Positions 43,501 through 51,493 are shown, counted from the first letter of the stretch. The stretch is 64,000 nucleotides of DNA from Actinoplanes sp. KI2 (GCF_025630775.1 NZ_JAOSZE010000042.1:1-64000); one strand, 5' to 3'. Notes: a model not told the origin generated them from the sequence alone. Numbers and translations are program-made.

Positions 43501-44210
43501 GCGTACCAGTCGTAGAAGCTCAGCAGCGTGCCGCCGAGCAGCGCGTGGTAGCGGGTGCCGGCGGCGAACGACGCCATCGACATCGCCGGGATCGGGGAGA
43601 AGCCGACAACCCGGTCCGGCCCGTACGTCTTGGTGGTGTAGACGTGCGCCGCCGCGATCATCTCGATCGCCTCGTCCCAGCTCGACCGGACGAAGCCACC
43701 GCGGCCGCGCTGCGCCTTGTACGCCTGCGCCTTCAGCGGCGTCTCGACGATCTCGGCCCACGCGAGCACCGGGTCGTTCAGGCGCTGCCGCGCCTCGCGG
43801 TACATCTCGGCCAGAACACCGCGCACGTACGGGTGCCGCACCCGCGACGGCGAGTACTCGTACCAGGAGAAGGACGCGCCGCGCGGGCAGCCCCGCGGCT
43901 CGTAGTCCGGCGAGTCCGGGCCGGTGGTCGGGTAGTCGGTGGCCTGGTGCTCCCAGGTGATCAGGTCGTCCTTGACGAACACGTTCCACGAGCACGAGCC
44001 GGTGCAGTTGACCCCGTGCGTGGACCGGACCACCCGGTCGTAGCGCCAGCGGTCCCGGTAGAACGCGTCCCAGTCGCCGGAGTCCACCTGATGCAGGGTG
44101 CGGCCGTGGTCACCGACGGTCTCCCGGGTCAGGAATCGGCGGGCCGCGAGAAGCGGCGCGGTGCCGGGGACGTGGTCGGTGGCGGGCCCCGTGGGGTGGT
44201 GTGTTGGCAC
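40584..44210 (-). CDS. narG: Respiratory nitrate reductase alpha subunit (NarG)
   Basis: 1208 residues, GTG start. The N-terminal [4Fe-4S] site has His plus Cys residues in 'STHGVNCTGSCSWNVFV' and 'PRGCPRGASFSWYEYSP'. The molybdopterin-binding core has 'YTKTYG'-like 'VYTTKTYGPDRVVGFSPIPA', 'YLMMWGSNIPVTRTPDAHF' and 'GVNGGGWAHYVGQEKARP'. No Tat signal is present beyond the vestigial N-terminus, so it is a cytoplasm-facing enzyme reducing nitrate to nitrite. It leads narGHJI and is divergent from moeA, with a DosR-type palindrome between. Confidence 0.97.
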   Translation of the reverse strand: MPTHHPTGPATDHVPGTAPLLAARRFLTRETVGDHGRTLHQVDSGDWDAFYRDRWRYDRVVRSTHGVNCTGSCSWNVFVKDDLITWEHQATDYPTTGPDSPDYEPRGCPRGASFSWYEYSPSRVRHPYVRGVLAEMYREARQRLNDPVLAWAEIVETPLKAQAYKAQRGRGGFVRSSWDEAIEMIAAAHVYTTKTYGPDRVVGFSPIPAMSMASFAAGTRYHALLGGTLLSFYDWYADLPIASPQVWGDQTDVPEAGDWWNATYLMMWGSNIPVTRTPDAHFLAEARYKGTKVVAVSPDYADNVKFADDWLAPHPGTDGALAMAMGHVILTEFFRDRQVPYFLDYARQYTDLPFLVTLVDGKADRFLTAADLGAQDGAHKTVLIDERTGEPVVPNGSLGFRYGEPGRWNLDLGDVVPALGIESDETAEVELARFDVGETEGGSTVRRGVRVRRIGEHLVTTVFDLVMAQYGVRRGDLPGYDDDLNTPAWQERITGVPAALAARIGREFARNAERSRGRSMIVLGAGANQWFHSDMTYRAFIALVTLTGCQGVNGGGWAHYVGQEKARPVTGQQHMSFAFDWQRPMRHQASTPFWYLHTDQWRYERVPADELSSPLGTGRFAGMAFADTVAAAQRMGWTPGHPFFNRNPLDLTDEAAAAGVPVADYIVAGLRDGTLRSVAEDPDDPAAFPRCLTLWRCNLLGSSGKGNEYFMRHLLGVEGSATAGECDPDHRPRDVAWRDEAPTGKLDLLTTIDFRMTNTGLHSDVVLPAATWYEKNDISTTDMHPFVHAFSPAVPPPGDAHTDYDAFLALADKVSELAVEHLGVRRDVLAVPLQHDTPDELATPSGRVRDWRFGECEPVPGRTMPKLVEIERDYTLIGKKMRTVGPLLDTLGTTTKAITVDVTREIEYLRHQNGVIDGRPSLATADRMCEAILALSGTTNGRVAAAGFAALEKRTGQPFADLIAGHEDDRITYSATQDAPQPVFTSPEWSGSEKGGRRYSPFTLNVERLKPWHTISGRQHFFVEHDWVAELGEQLPAFRPPLNMARHFGRPGDAVDGGVTVRFLTPHAKWSIHSMYHDNELMLALSRGGPVIWMSIEDAAKIGVRDNDWIEAHNRNGVVVARAVVSHRMPEGTVFQYHSPERTVNVPKAEKSGKRGGYHNSMTRLLIKPTHLAGGHAQFTYAFNYYGPIGSQRDEITVIRRRTQEVEY

Positions 44211-44269
44211 GATCCCAAGGCTTGCCGATCAAAGGGCGAGTTTCAGGTGGCCGTGGTCCCCCATCGCGC

Positions 44270-44283
44270 GGGACCAAGGTCCC
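44270..44283. promoter_or_regulatory. DosR/DevR-type hypoxia box between narG and moeA
   Basis: GGGACCAAGGTCCC is a perfect 14-bp palindrome, 60 bp from the narG start and 61 bp from the moeA start, the same layout as the narK/feoA region. A weaker similar sequence (GGGACTTCGACCC) follows at about 44295. Confidence 0.7.
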
Positions 44284-44343
44284 GAATCGGGGCGGGGACT
44301 TCGACCCTGGCCGCACCCGGTAACGCGTCGGCAGGATGCGGGC

Positions 44344-45552
44344 ATGACGCTGGCCGCGCAGGAACACCCCACGTCCACATCGCTCGACTGGGCCGCGGCC
44401 CGGCTGCTGGCGTACACGCTGGCGACGCCCGGCCCGGCCGAGGTGGTGCCGTTGGCCGAGGCCGCCGGGCGGACGCTCGCCGCGCCGCTGGCCGCGGTGG
44501 TGCCGCTGCCCGGCTTCGACAACGCGGCGATGGACGGCTACGCCGTGCGCGGGCCGGCGCCGTGGCGGGTCGCCGGCCGGATCCTGGCCGGCCACGCTGT
44601 GCTGCCCGAACCGCTCGCTGACGGCGCCGCCGTCGAGATCGCCACCGGGGCGCCGGTGCCGCCCGGAACCGACCGGGTGGTGCCCTATGAGGACGCCGGG
44701 CGCGACGGCGACCGGGTGTGGGGCGCGGACGGTCCCCGCCGCCACATCCGGTGGCAGGGCGAGTACGCCCGGCCGGGTCAGCAGCTGCTGCCGGCCGGGG
44801 CGATCGTCACGCCGCCGGTGCTCGGCCTCGCGGCGAGCGTGGGCCTCGACGCGGTCGCGGCCTGTCCCCGGCCGCGGGTGCGGCTGCTGGTCAGCGGCAG
44901 CGAACTGGTCGTGTCCGGCCCGCCGCCGTGGGGCCGGGTCCGGGACGCGATCGGCCCGATGCTGGTGCCGCTGCTCACCTCGTGGGGTGCGGACCTGCCG
45001 GCCACCCGGATGGTCGACGACGACGCCGACGAGTTCGCCGACGCCGTGGCCGCGTGCGCCGGCGACGCGGAGCTGACCGTGGTGTGCGGTGCCTCGTCCG
45101 TCGGTCCGGCCGACGGGTTGCACCGGGCGCTCGACCGGCTCGGCGCCGTGGTGCACGTGGACGGCGTCGCCTGCCGGCCCGGGCATCCGCAGGTGCTGGC
45201 CCGGCACGGCGAGGGCTGGATCGTGGGCCTGCCGGGCAACCCGTACGCCGCGCTGGTCGCCGCGTTCACCCTGGTGGAGCCGCTGCTGGCCGGGCTGGCC
45301 GGGCGAGCGCCGGCGACACCGGTCCGTGCACCGCTGGTCGAGCCGGTGCCGCCGGACGCGCGGCGCACCCGGATCCTGCCGGTGCGCCGTGCCGGCGACG
45401 GATTCCGGCCGGTCGGCGGCGGGCAGCCGGGCTACCTTGGCGGGGCCGCCGGCGCGGACGGTTTCGCGGTGCTGCCGCCCGGCCCGGTCGCGGGCCCCGT
45501 CGAGATCCTGCGCCTGCCGTGGCCGACGGCTACGGCCGATCCGTGGCAGTGA
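44344..45552 (+). CDS. moeA: Molybdopterin molybdenumtransferase MoeA
   Basis: 402 residues. The MoeA domains include 'LPGFDNAAMDGYAVRG', 'EIATGAPVPPGTDRVVPYED', the MPT-binding 'RVRLLVSGSELV' and the closing 'GLPGNPYAALVAAFTLVEP'. The usual GGxSxG motif reads 'VVCGASSVGPADGL'. It inserts molybdate into adenylylated molybdopterin. Beside narG and sharing its hypoxia box, it probably raises cofactor supply when nitrate reductase is made. Its 3' end overlaps cysK by 23 bp. Confidence 0.9.
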   Translation: MTLAAQEHPTSTSLDWAAARLLAYTLATPGPAEVVPLAEAAGRTLAAPLAAVVPLPGFDNAAMDGYAVRGPAPWRVAGRILAGHAVLPEPLADGAAVEIATGAPVPPGTDRVVPYEDAGRDGDRVWGADGPRRHIRWQGEYARPGQQLLPAGAIVTPPVLGLAASVGLDAVAACPRPRVRLLVSGSELVVSGPPPWGRVRDAIGPMLVPLLTSWGADLPATRMVDDDADEFADAVAACAGDAELTVVCGASSVGPADGLHRALDRLGAVVHVDGVACRPGHPQVLARHGEGWIVGLPGNPYAALVAAFTLVEPLLAGLAGRAPATPVRAPLVEPVPPDARRTRILPVRRAGDGFRPVGGGQPGYLGGAAGADGFAVLPPGPVAGPVEILRLPWPTATADPWQ

Positions 45553-46459
45553 ACAGCGGTGTGCTCAGGTAGCGCTCGCCGGTGTCGGGCAGGATGACGA
45601 CCACGGTCTGCCGGGCGTGCTCCGGCCGGGCCGCGATCGCCGCGGCCGCGTGCAGGGCGGCGCCGCCGGAGACCCCGGCGAGGATGCCCTCGGTGCGGGC
45701 CAGTCGGCGGGCCGCCGCCCGGGCCTGCTCGACATCGACGCGCACGACCTCGTCGTACACAGTTGGGTCGAGCACCTCCGGGACGAAGCCCGCGCCGATG
45801 CCCTGGATCCCGTGCGGGCCGGGCGCACCGCCGGACAGGACCGGTGACTCGGCCGGCTCGACCGCGTAGACCCGCAGGCCCGGCTTCTTCTCCCGGAGCA
45901 CCTGCCCGACGCCGGTCAGGGTGCCGCCGGTGCCGACCCCGCCGACCAGCACGTCGACCGCGCCGTCGGTGTCGTTCCAGATCTCGCACGCGGTCGTGCG
46001 GCGGTGCGCGTCCGGGTTGGCCGGGTTGTCGAACTGCCGGGGCATGAACGCCCGGCGCTCGTCGGCGATCTCGAGGGCGCGGTCGAGGGCGCCGCGCATG
46101 CCCTCGGCCGCGGGCGTCAGGACCACTTCGACGCCGTACGCGGCGAGCAGCGCCCGTCGCTCGGCGCTCATGCTCTCCGGCATGGTCAGCGTCAGCCGGT
46201 AGCCGCGGGCGGCCGCGACCATGGCCAGGCCGATGCCGGTGTTGCCGCTGGTCGCCTCCACGATGGGCACGCCCGGCCGCAGCTGTTCGGTGGCCTCGGC
46301 GGCCTCGATCATGGCGAGCGCGATGCGGTCCTTCACGCTGCCGCCGGGGTTGGCGGACTCCAGCTTGGCCAGCAGCAGGGCCGGCAGGCCGGGCTCGAAG
46401 CGGGCGAGCCGCACCAGCGGCGTACGTCCGATCAGTTCGGTGATGTCGAGGTAGACCAT
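45530..46459 (-). CDS. cysK: Cysteine synthase (O-acetylserine sulfhydrylase)
   Basis: 309 residues. It is a fold-type II PLP enzyme with lysine in 'NPGGSVKDRIAL', 'ATSGNTGIGLAMVAA' (substrate loop), 'GGVGTGGTLTGVG' (phosphate cradle) and 'GVSGGAALHAA'. It makes cysteine from O-acetylserine and sulfide. Start ATG at 46459 overlaps the end of cysE by 28 bp; the two are a translationally coupled pair. Confidence 0.94.
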   Translation of the reverse strand: MVYLDITELIGRTPLVRLARFEPGLPALLLAKLESANPGGSVKDRIALAMIEAAEATEQLRPGVPIVEATSGNTGIGLAMVAAARGYRLTLTMPESMSAERRALLAAYGVEVVLTPAAEGMRGALDRALEIADERRAFMPRQFDNPANPDAHRRTTACEIWNDTDGAVDVLVGGVGTGGTLTGVGQVLREKKPGLRVYAVEPAESPVLSGGAPGPHGIQGIGAGFVPEVLDPTVYDEVVRVDVEQARAAARRLARTEGILAGVSGGAALHAAAAIAARPEHARQTVVVILPDTGERYLSTPLFTATDRP

Positions 46460-46977
46460 GCGAATCTCCCAGGTACAGGCAGGGCTGCGGGCGCGCGCAG
46501 CCGCGTGCCCGCCGGGACGTCGGAAAGGACGAGGCACAGCGCGCCGATCTCGGCGTCGTCGCCGATCCGCACCGGACCCAGCACGGTGGCGCCGACGCCG
46601 AGCACGACCCGGTCGCCCACGGTGGGGTGCCGCCGGCTGCCCTTCGGATCGCGGCGCCAGCCCCGGCCGCCGAGCGTGACCTGGTGGTACATGGTCACGT
46701 CGTCGCCGATCCGGGCGGTCTCGCCGATGACGACCCCGGCGCCGTGGTCGATGAACAGTCGTCGGCCGACGACGGCGCCGGGGTGGATCTCGATGCCGGT
46801 CACCTGCCGGATCGCCTGCGAGAGGAGTCGCGGCAGCAGCGGCACACCCCAGCGGTGCAGCCGATGGGCGATCCGGTGGCCCCACACCGCCCAGAGGCCC
46901 GGGTAGAGCAGGACCTCGACGCGGTGGATGCCGTACAGGGCGGGGTCGCGCCGCAGGGCGGCGCGGATGTCGTCCAT
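46432..46977 (-). CDS. cysE: Serine O-acetyltransferase
   Basis: 181 residues. The left-handed beta-helix hexapeptide repeats include 'GIEIHPGAVVGRRLFIDHG', 'GVVIGETARIGDD' and 'YHQVTLGG', with the catalytic Asp/His. It lacks the long N-terminal helical domain of enteric CysE and fits the short actinobacterial type. It makes O-acetylserine for the coupled CysK. Cysteine supply may feed Fe-S synthesis in this block. Confidence 0.92.
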   Translation of the reverse strand: MDDIRAALRRDPALYGIHRVEVLLYPGLWAVWGHRIAHRLHRWGVPLLPRLLSQAIRQVTGIEIHPGAVVGRRLFIDHGAGVVIGETARIGDDVTMYHQVTLGGRGWRRDPKGSRRHPTVGDRVVLGVGATVLGPVRIGDDAEIGALCLVLSDVPAGTRLRAPAALPVPGRFAWSTSTSPN

Positions 46978-47036
46978 GATCGGGAACGCTAGGCGAGCAC
47001 AGGCGGCGCGATCAGGGTCGAACGGCCCCTAGTTTT

Positions 47037-47052
47037 GACGTCAATTGACGTC
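47037..47052. promoter_or_regulatory. 16-bp palindromic operator candidate
   Basis: GACGTCAATTGACGTC is a perfect palindrome 15 bp before the GTG of the HTH regulator; a further half-site GTAACGTC follows. It lies in the divergent cysE/regulator gap and could be the autoregulatory site. Confidence 0.5.
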
Positions 47053-47066
47053 GTAACGTCGGAGAC

Positions 47067-47765
47067 GTGGAAACGGGTAGTGGGCCGAGCGGCGAGACGA
47101 TCGACACCCCGCGGTATCGGGCTCTCGGGTCGGCGAGCCGCGTGACGATCCTGCGACTGGTGCGCGACGCGGCCGGCGGGCTGACGGCCGCCGACGTGGC
47201 CGAGGCCACCGGGCAGCATCTGTCCACGACCCGCGCCCACCTGGAGCGTCTGGTCGAGGCCGGCCTGCTGGTCAAGGCGCGCGCCAGCGGCGGGCAGCCC
47301 GGCCGGCCCGCGTGGCGGTACCGGGCGACCGCCACCGATCCGGCGCCCGCGCCGTACCGGGCGCTCGCCGCCGCCCTGCTCGAGCACCTGCCCCGCCGGG
47401 GCGGCGACGTCCGGGCCGCGGCGATCCGCGTCGGCCGCGACTGGGGACGGCAGCTCGCGGCGACCGCACCGGCCGACGACGATCCCCTCACCACGGTGAC
47501 CGCCGTCCTGAGCGGACTGGGCTTCAACCCGGAGCGCCGGCCGGCCCGGCCGGACGCCGCCGACGTCGAGGTGCACCTGCGGACCTGCCCGTTCCTCGAC
47601 CTGGTCGGGCAGAACCCGGACGCGATGTGTGGCCTGCACGCCGGCGTCGTGCGGGGCGTCCTGGAGAGCCGCGGCGCCACCGGCGAGGGCGCCGTGCTGG
47701 AGCCGTTCGGCGCGCCGCACGCCTGTGTCGTCCGCCTGCCGGCGTTCCGGGGACGTCCGAGGTGA
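47067..47765 (+). CDS. HTH regulator with conserved cysteines (SufR-like)
   Basis: 232 residues, GTG start. The winged helix (about 15-90) has 'SRVTILRLVRDAAGG' and 'TTRAHLERLVEAGLLVKARA', followed by 'GRPAWRYRA'. The C-terminal domain carries Cys in 'RTCPFLDL', 'DAMCGLHAG' (CX13C) and 'HACVV', the layout found in Fe-S-sensing SufR-like regulators. A palindrome sits in its promoter. The adjacent YwiC-like gene starts 7 bp downstream. It shares its cysteine pattern with the regulator at 50148. I infer an iron-sulfur or redox sensor. Confidence 0.75.
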   Translation: METGSGPSGETIDTPRYRALGSASRVTILRLVRDAAGGLTAADVAEATGQHLSTTRAHLERLVEAGLLVKARASGGQPGRPAWRYRATATDPAPAPYRALAAALLEHLPRRGGDVRAAAIRVGRDWGRQLAATAPADDDPLTTVTAVLSGLGFNPERRPARPDAADVEVHLRTCPFLDLVGQNPDAMCGLHAGVVRGVLESRGATGEGAVLEPFGAPHACVVRLPAFRGRPR

Positions 47766-47772
47766 CCGCGCG

Positions 47773-48510
47773 ATGAGCGCTCCCGCCGCGGTGGCCCGCC
47801 GCCGTGCCGTCCGGCAGTTCGTGCCCCCGCAGCACGGTGCCTGGGCGATGCTGCTGCTGCCGTACCTGGCCGGGGTGCTCGCGGCCGGGTTCCGATGGCC
47901 GGACCTGCCGCTGCTCGGCGCCTGGCTGAGCGGGTACCTGCTGTCCTACTTCGCCCTGCAGGCGGTCAAGACCCGTCGCCCGCAACGCTTCCGCGAGCCG
48001 TTGTTCTGGTACGCCCCGATCACCGCCGCGCTCAGCCTCGCCGTCGTCGTGGCTCGCCCCCGGGTGCTGCTGTTCGCGCCGGTGTTCGCCGTGTTGCTGG
48101 CGGTCAACGCCTGGTACGCCGCGCGCCGCCGGGACCGCGCCCTGGTCAACGACCTGGCCCTGGTCGTGCAGAGCTGCCTGATGGTGTTCGTGGTGGCCGT
48201 CGTGGCGGGGCAGCCGCCGGGCCGGGTCCTCACCCCGTTCCTGGTCGTCCTGCTCTACTTCGCCGGCACGGTGCTCTACGTCAAGACGATGATCCGGGAG
48301 CGGGGGAGCCGGGCGTACCGGCGTGCGTCGATGGCCTTCCACCTGTTCGCGTTGGTCGTGGCGGCCGCGCTGGGTCCGGTCCCGGCGGTGGTGTTCGCCC
48401 TGCTGCTGGCGCGGGCGTGGCTGGCGCCGGGGCGCGGGCTCACCCCGAAGCAGGTGGGCCTCGCGGAGATCGTGGCGAGCGCGCTCGTGCTGATCGCCGC
48501 GGTCGTCTGA
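47773..48510 (+). CDS. YwiC-like membrane protein
   Basis: 245 residues with about seven hydrophobic helices and the family start 'FVPPQHGAWAMLLLPYLAGV', then 'LQAVKTRRPQRFREPLFWY' and 'LYVKTMIRERGSRAYRRAS'. In Bacillus subtilis ywiC lies between the nar transport/Fnr genes and narGHJI, so its presence in this nar block fits. Biochemical role unknown. Co-transcribed with the regulator. Confidence 0.8.
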   Translation: MSAPAAVARRRAVRQFVPPQHGAWAMLLLPYLAGVLAAGFRWPDLPLLGAWLSGYLLSYFALQAVKTRRPQRFREPLFWYAPITAALSLAVVVARPRVLLFAPVFAVLLAVNAWYAARRRDRALVNDLALVVQSCLMVFVVAVVAGQPPGRVLTPFLVVLLYFAGTVLYVKTMIRERGSRAYRRASMAFHLFALVVAAALGPVPAVVFALLLARAWLAPGRGLTPKQVGLAEIVASALVLIAAVV

Positions 48511-48525
48511 CCGGCGACCCGGGCC

Positions 48526-48539
48526 GGGAAGCGCTTCCC
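48526..48539. promoter_or_regulatory. LacI-type operator candidate 1
   Basis: GGGAAGCGCTTCCC is a perfect 14-bp palindrome with the central AGCGCT typical of LacI-family operators (CebR-like), about 200 bp upstream of the GH16 start. Confidence 0.55.
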
Positions 48540-48547
48540 CGGATCAC

Positions 48548-48595
48548 TTGACTGCCGCCCGGCGAAGGCGTTACATGCTGTGGGAGAGCGCTCTC
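48548..48595 (+). promoter_or_regulatory. GH16 promoter with overlapping operator
   Basis: TTGACT (48548-48553) and TTACAT (48571-48576) are 17 bp apart, a good -35/-10 pair. GAGAGCGCTCTC (48584-48595) is a perfect palindrome where transcription would start, so a LacI-family repressor bound there would block it. Confidence 0.6.
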
Positions 48596-48734
48596 TTTTC
48601 ATCCCCAGCGTCGCCGGCGCACCCCGGTGCCGGCGGCGAACGACGCATCGGGCCAGTTCCCCGGCCCGGGCACTGCCGTCCGTACGTGCCCTCGGCCCTG
48701 GCTCGGCGCATCCCTCACCCCAGGGAGTTTCCGC

Positions 48735-50120
48735 ATGCCACGAATCACCGGATCACCAGGGCGTCGACTGTGGATCGCGGCGGCGACCGCGGCCACCACC
48801 GCCGGGCTGCTCGCGGTCACCGCCACCGCGCACGCCGCCGACCTCAGCACCGCCCCGGCCGCGCCCGTCGCCGCCGCGGCGCCGGCCGCGCTTCCCGCGC
48901 CACCGGCCGGCTTCACCCAGACCTGGGCGGACGACTTCACCGGCGCGTCCGGCACCGGCGTGAACACCGGCACCTGGAAGTACGACACCGGGCCGGGCAG
49001 CAGCTTCGGCACCGGCGAGATCGAGACGATGACCAACAGCACGGCCAACGTCTTCCAGGACGGCGCCGGCCACCTCGTGCTGCGGGCCCTGCACAGCGGC
49101 TCCGCCCCGCGCTCGGGCTGGACGTCCGGCCGCATCGAGACCCAGGCGGCCACCTTCGGCGCGGCGCCCGGCGGTGTCGTGCGGATGGAGTCGCGCCTGC
49201 AGCAGCCCAACGTGACCACCGCGAACGGGGCCGGTTACTGGCCCGCCTTCTGGATGCTCGGCAGCACGCTGCGGACCGGCACGTCGTGGCCGACCAGCGG
49301 CGAGGTCGACATCCTCGAGGACATCAACGGCCGCAGTTCGGTCTTCGGCACGCTGCACTGTGGCACCAACCCGGGCGGCCCGTGCAACGAGTCCACCGGG
49401 CTCGGCAGCGGCGAGCGCGCCTGCTCCGGCTGCCAGACCGGCTATCACAACTACGCGGTCGAGATCGACCGGTCGAAGTCGCCGGAGGAGATCCGCTGGT
49501 ACCTCGACGGCGCCAACTACTTCACCCTGCCCGCCACCCGGGTCGACGCGACGACCTGGGCGAACGCGGTCGACCACCCGTTCTTCATCATCTACGACCT
49601 GGCGATGGGCGGCGGGTTCCCGGACGCGTTCGGCGGCGGCCCCACCGCCGCGACGGTCTCCGGCGGCCAGATGAACGTCGACTGGGTCGCCGTCTACAAC
49701 AAGGGTCCGGGCAGCACCACGCCCCCGCCCGGCGGCACGAACCTCGCGCAGGGCAGGCCGACCACCGCGTCGTCGACCGAGAACGGCTCGTTCCCGGCGT
49801 CGGCGGCCACCGACGGCAACACCGGCACCCGCTGGTCCAGCGCCTTCAGCGACCCGCAGTGGCTGCGCGTCGACCTGGGCGCGACGCACACCATCACGCA
49901 GGTGGGGCTGAACTGGGAAGCGGCGTACGGGAAAGCCTTCCAGATCCAGACGTCCACCGACGGAAACAATTGGACGACGATCTACTCCACCACCACCGGG
50001 ACGGGCGGCAACCAGACGCTCAACGTCTCAGGCTCCGGCCGCTACGTGCGGATGAACGGCACGCAGCGGGGCACGCAGTACGGCTACTCGCTCTGGGAGT
50101 TCCAGGTCTACGGGTCCTGA
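48735..50120 (+). CDS. Secreted GH16 glucanase with discoidin-type binding domain
   Basis: 461 residues. A signal peptide ends near 'AHAADL'. The GH16 domain (about 60-330) has the catalytic E-x-D-x-x-E in 'SGEVDILEDING', with 'GGVVRMESRLQQPN' and 'YWPAFWMLGS'. A Pro-rich linker and an F5/8 type C (discoidin) domain (about 340-461) end it. It should cleave beta-1,3(-1,4)-glucans or similar polysaccharide outside the cell. The promoter region shows LacI-type operators, so induction by sugar breakdown products is likely. Confidence 0.9.
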   Translation: MPRITGSPGRRLWIAAATAATTAGLLAVTATAHAADLSTAPAAPVAAAAPAALPAPPAGFTQTWADDFTGASGTGVNTGTWKYDTGPGSSFGTGEIETMTNSTANVFQDGAGHLVLRALHSGSAPRSGWTSGRIETQAATFGAAPGGVVRMESRLQQPNVTTANGAGYWPAFWMLGSTLRTGTSWPTSGEVDILEDINGRSSVFGTLHCGTNPGGPCNESTGLGSGERACSGCQTGYHNYAVEIDRSKSPEEIRWYLDGANYFTLPATRVDATTWANAVDHPFFIIYDLAMGGGFPDAFGGGPTAATVSGGQMNVDWVAVYNKGPGSTTPPPGGTNLAQGRPTTASSTENGSFPASAATDGNTGTRWSSAFSDPQWLRVDLGATHTITQVGLNWEAAYGKAFQIQTSTDGNNWTTIYSTTTGTGGNQTLNVSGSGRYVRMNGTQRGTQYGYSLWEFQVYGS

Positions 50121-50134
50121 CCCGGTGAAACCTT

Positions 50135-50176
50135 GCTGCTGCGTGGTTCAGCGCGAGCGCAGTTCCACGCAGCAGC
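50135..50176. terminator. Bidirectional hairpin between GH16 and convergent regulator
   Basis: GCTGCTGCGTGG (50135-50146) pairs perfectly with CCACGCAGCAGC (50165-50176), loop 18 bases. The right arm lies inside the last codons of the regulator, including the Cys-Cys pair. Confidence 0.6.
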
Positions 50177-50786
50177 GCCCCGGTCGCGGGGCCGGCACCG
50201 GCGCCGAGTCGGTCGCGCCGAGCCCGTCGACCAGCCCGGAGAGAAACGCGTGGTTCAGCCCGCAGACCAGCGAGGTGTGCCGGGCGGCGAGGGCGTGGAA
50301 CGGGCAGTTGTGCAGGGTGACCGCCTCGGGGTCGCGCCGCGGTTCGAAGCCGAGGTCGGCCAGCGCGCCGACCACGTCCTGCCCGGGTGGCAGCACCGCC
50401 GACAGGTCTCGTCCCCGGCGGTAGGACAGTCGCGTGGCGGCCTCGGTGGCCGGCTGCTCGCCGCCGGCCACCGCCTCGGCGAGGATGTCGGCGATCAACT
50501 CGTACCGCCGCTCGGGAATGGTCACCGCGAAGCCGTCGCCGGTCGCCTCGTAGACCTTCGGCGCGCGGCCCCGGCCGCGTGGCCGGCCGGCGGGCGCGGC
50601 GTAGCGGGCCGAAAGCAGGCCCGCGTCGACCAGCTTGTCCAGGTGGAACGCGGCCAGCCCGCGGGACATCGCGGTGGCGGTCGCCGCCTCGTCCCGGCCG
50701 ACCGGGTGGTCCTGGCGGCGGACGTAGTCGTACAGCGCGCGGCGCGACGGGTCGGACAGGGTCGTCACGGCGTTCCACGGGTCCAT
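50148..50786 (-). CDS. HTH regulator with conserved cysteines (SufR-like) 2
   Basis: 212 residues. The winged helix (about 1-80) has 'DPSRRALYDYVRR' and 'SRGLAAFHLDKLVDAGLLSA'. The C-terminal domain carries Cys in 'HNCPFHALA', 'SLVCGLNHAF' (CX13C) and a Cys-Cys pair in 'GRCCVEL', arranged like Fe-S ligands in SufR-like proteins. It is divergent from folE across an AT-rich gap with 'TCAA' and 'TTGA' half-sites, and probably controls folE and the reductase. Confidence 0.78.
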   Translation of the reverse strand: MDPWNAVTTLSDPSRRALYDYVRRQDHPVGRDEAATATAMSRGLAAFHLDKLVDAGLLSARYAAPAGRPRGRGRAPKVYEATGDGFAVTIPERRYELIADILAEAVAGGEQPATEAATRLSYRRGRDLSAVLPPGQDVVGALADLGFEPRRDPEAVTLHNCPFHALAARHTSLVCGLNHAFLSGLVDGLGATDSAPVPAPRPGRCCVELRSR

Positions 50787-50887
50787 GTTCTGCAGATTAT
50801 CATCAACATTGGCTATTGAAATTCTCCGCGACTCCAGGCAGGCTCGTCTTTAAAGCAAACGAACGCTGGTAAAATTGGAGGACGCGG

Positions 50888-51493
50888 ATGACGATCGCGC
50901 CGGAACGCGTGCAGCCCGCCCGGACCGAACCCGACCTGCCGGCCGCCGAGCGCGCGGCCGAGGCGTTCCTGGGCGCGATCGGCGTGGACCTGACGGCGCC
51001 CGGCCTGGCCGAGACCCCGATGCGGATGGCCAGGGCGTACGCCGAGCTGCTCACCCCGCGGGAGTTCGCGTTCACCACGTTCGACAACGACGAGGCCTAC
51101 GACGAGCTCGTCCTGGTCCGGTCGATCCCGGTGCGCTCGCTCTGCGAGCACCATCTGCTGCCGTTCACCGGCGTCGCGCACGTCGGCTACCTGCCCGGCG
51201 ACCGCATCCTCGGCCTGTCCAAGCTGGCCCGGGTCGTCGAGCTGTTCGCCTGCCGCGCTCAGGTGCAGGAACGCCTGACCAAGCAGGTGGCCGACTGGCT
51301 GGACCTCCACCTGCGCCCGCGCGGCGTCGGCGTGCTGATCGAGGCCGAGCACCTGTGCATGAGCCTACGGGGCGTGCAGGCCATCGGCGCGCGGACGGTC
51401 ACCTCCACCCTGCTCGGCACGCTCCGCACGGACGCCCGCTCGCGTGCCGAGTTCCTCGCCGTGGCCGGCCTGGCATCCACCGGAAAGGGATGA
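50888..51493 (+). CDS. folE: GTP cyclohydrolase I
   Basis: 201 residues. The catalytic zinc site is in 'SLCEHHLLPFTGVAHVGY' and 'EHLCMSLRG', with 'PGDRILGLSKLARVVE' and the N-terminal 'TPMRMARAYAELLTP'. It converts GTP to dihydroneopterin triphosphate. It is paired with a flavin reductase rather than with other folate genes, so it may be a second copy used under special conditions. Its stop overlaps the next start by 4 bp. Confidence 0.9.
   Translation: MTIAPERVQPARTEPDLPAAERAAEAFLGAIGVDLTAPGLAETPMRMARAYAELLTPREFAFTTFDNDEAYDELVLVRSIPVRSLCEHHLLPFTGVAHVGYLPGDRILGLSKLARVVELFACRAQVQERLTKQVADWLDLHLRPRGVGVLIEAEHLCMSLRGVQAIGARTVTSTLLGTLRTDARSRAEFLAVAGLASTGKG

Noticed and set aside
40683..44621. 1312-codon open frame opposite narG
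   Set aside because: A shadow of the GC-rich narG gene; composition is Arg/Val/Gly-biased with no motifs, while narG on the other strand is a complete known enzyme.
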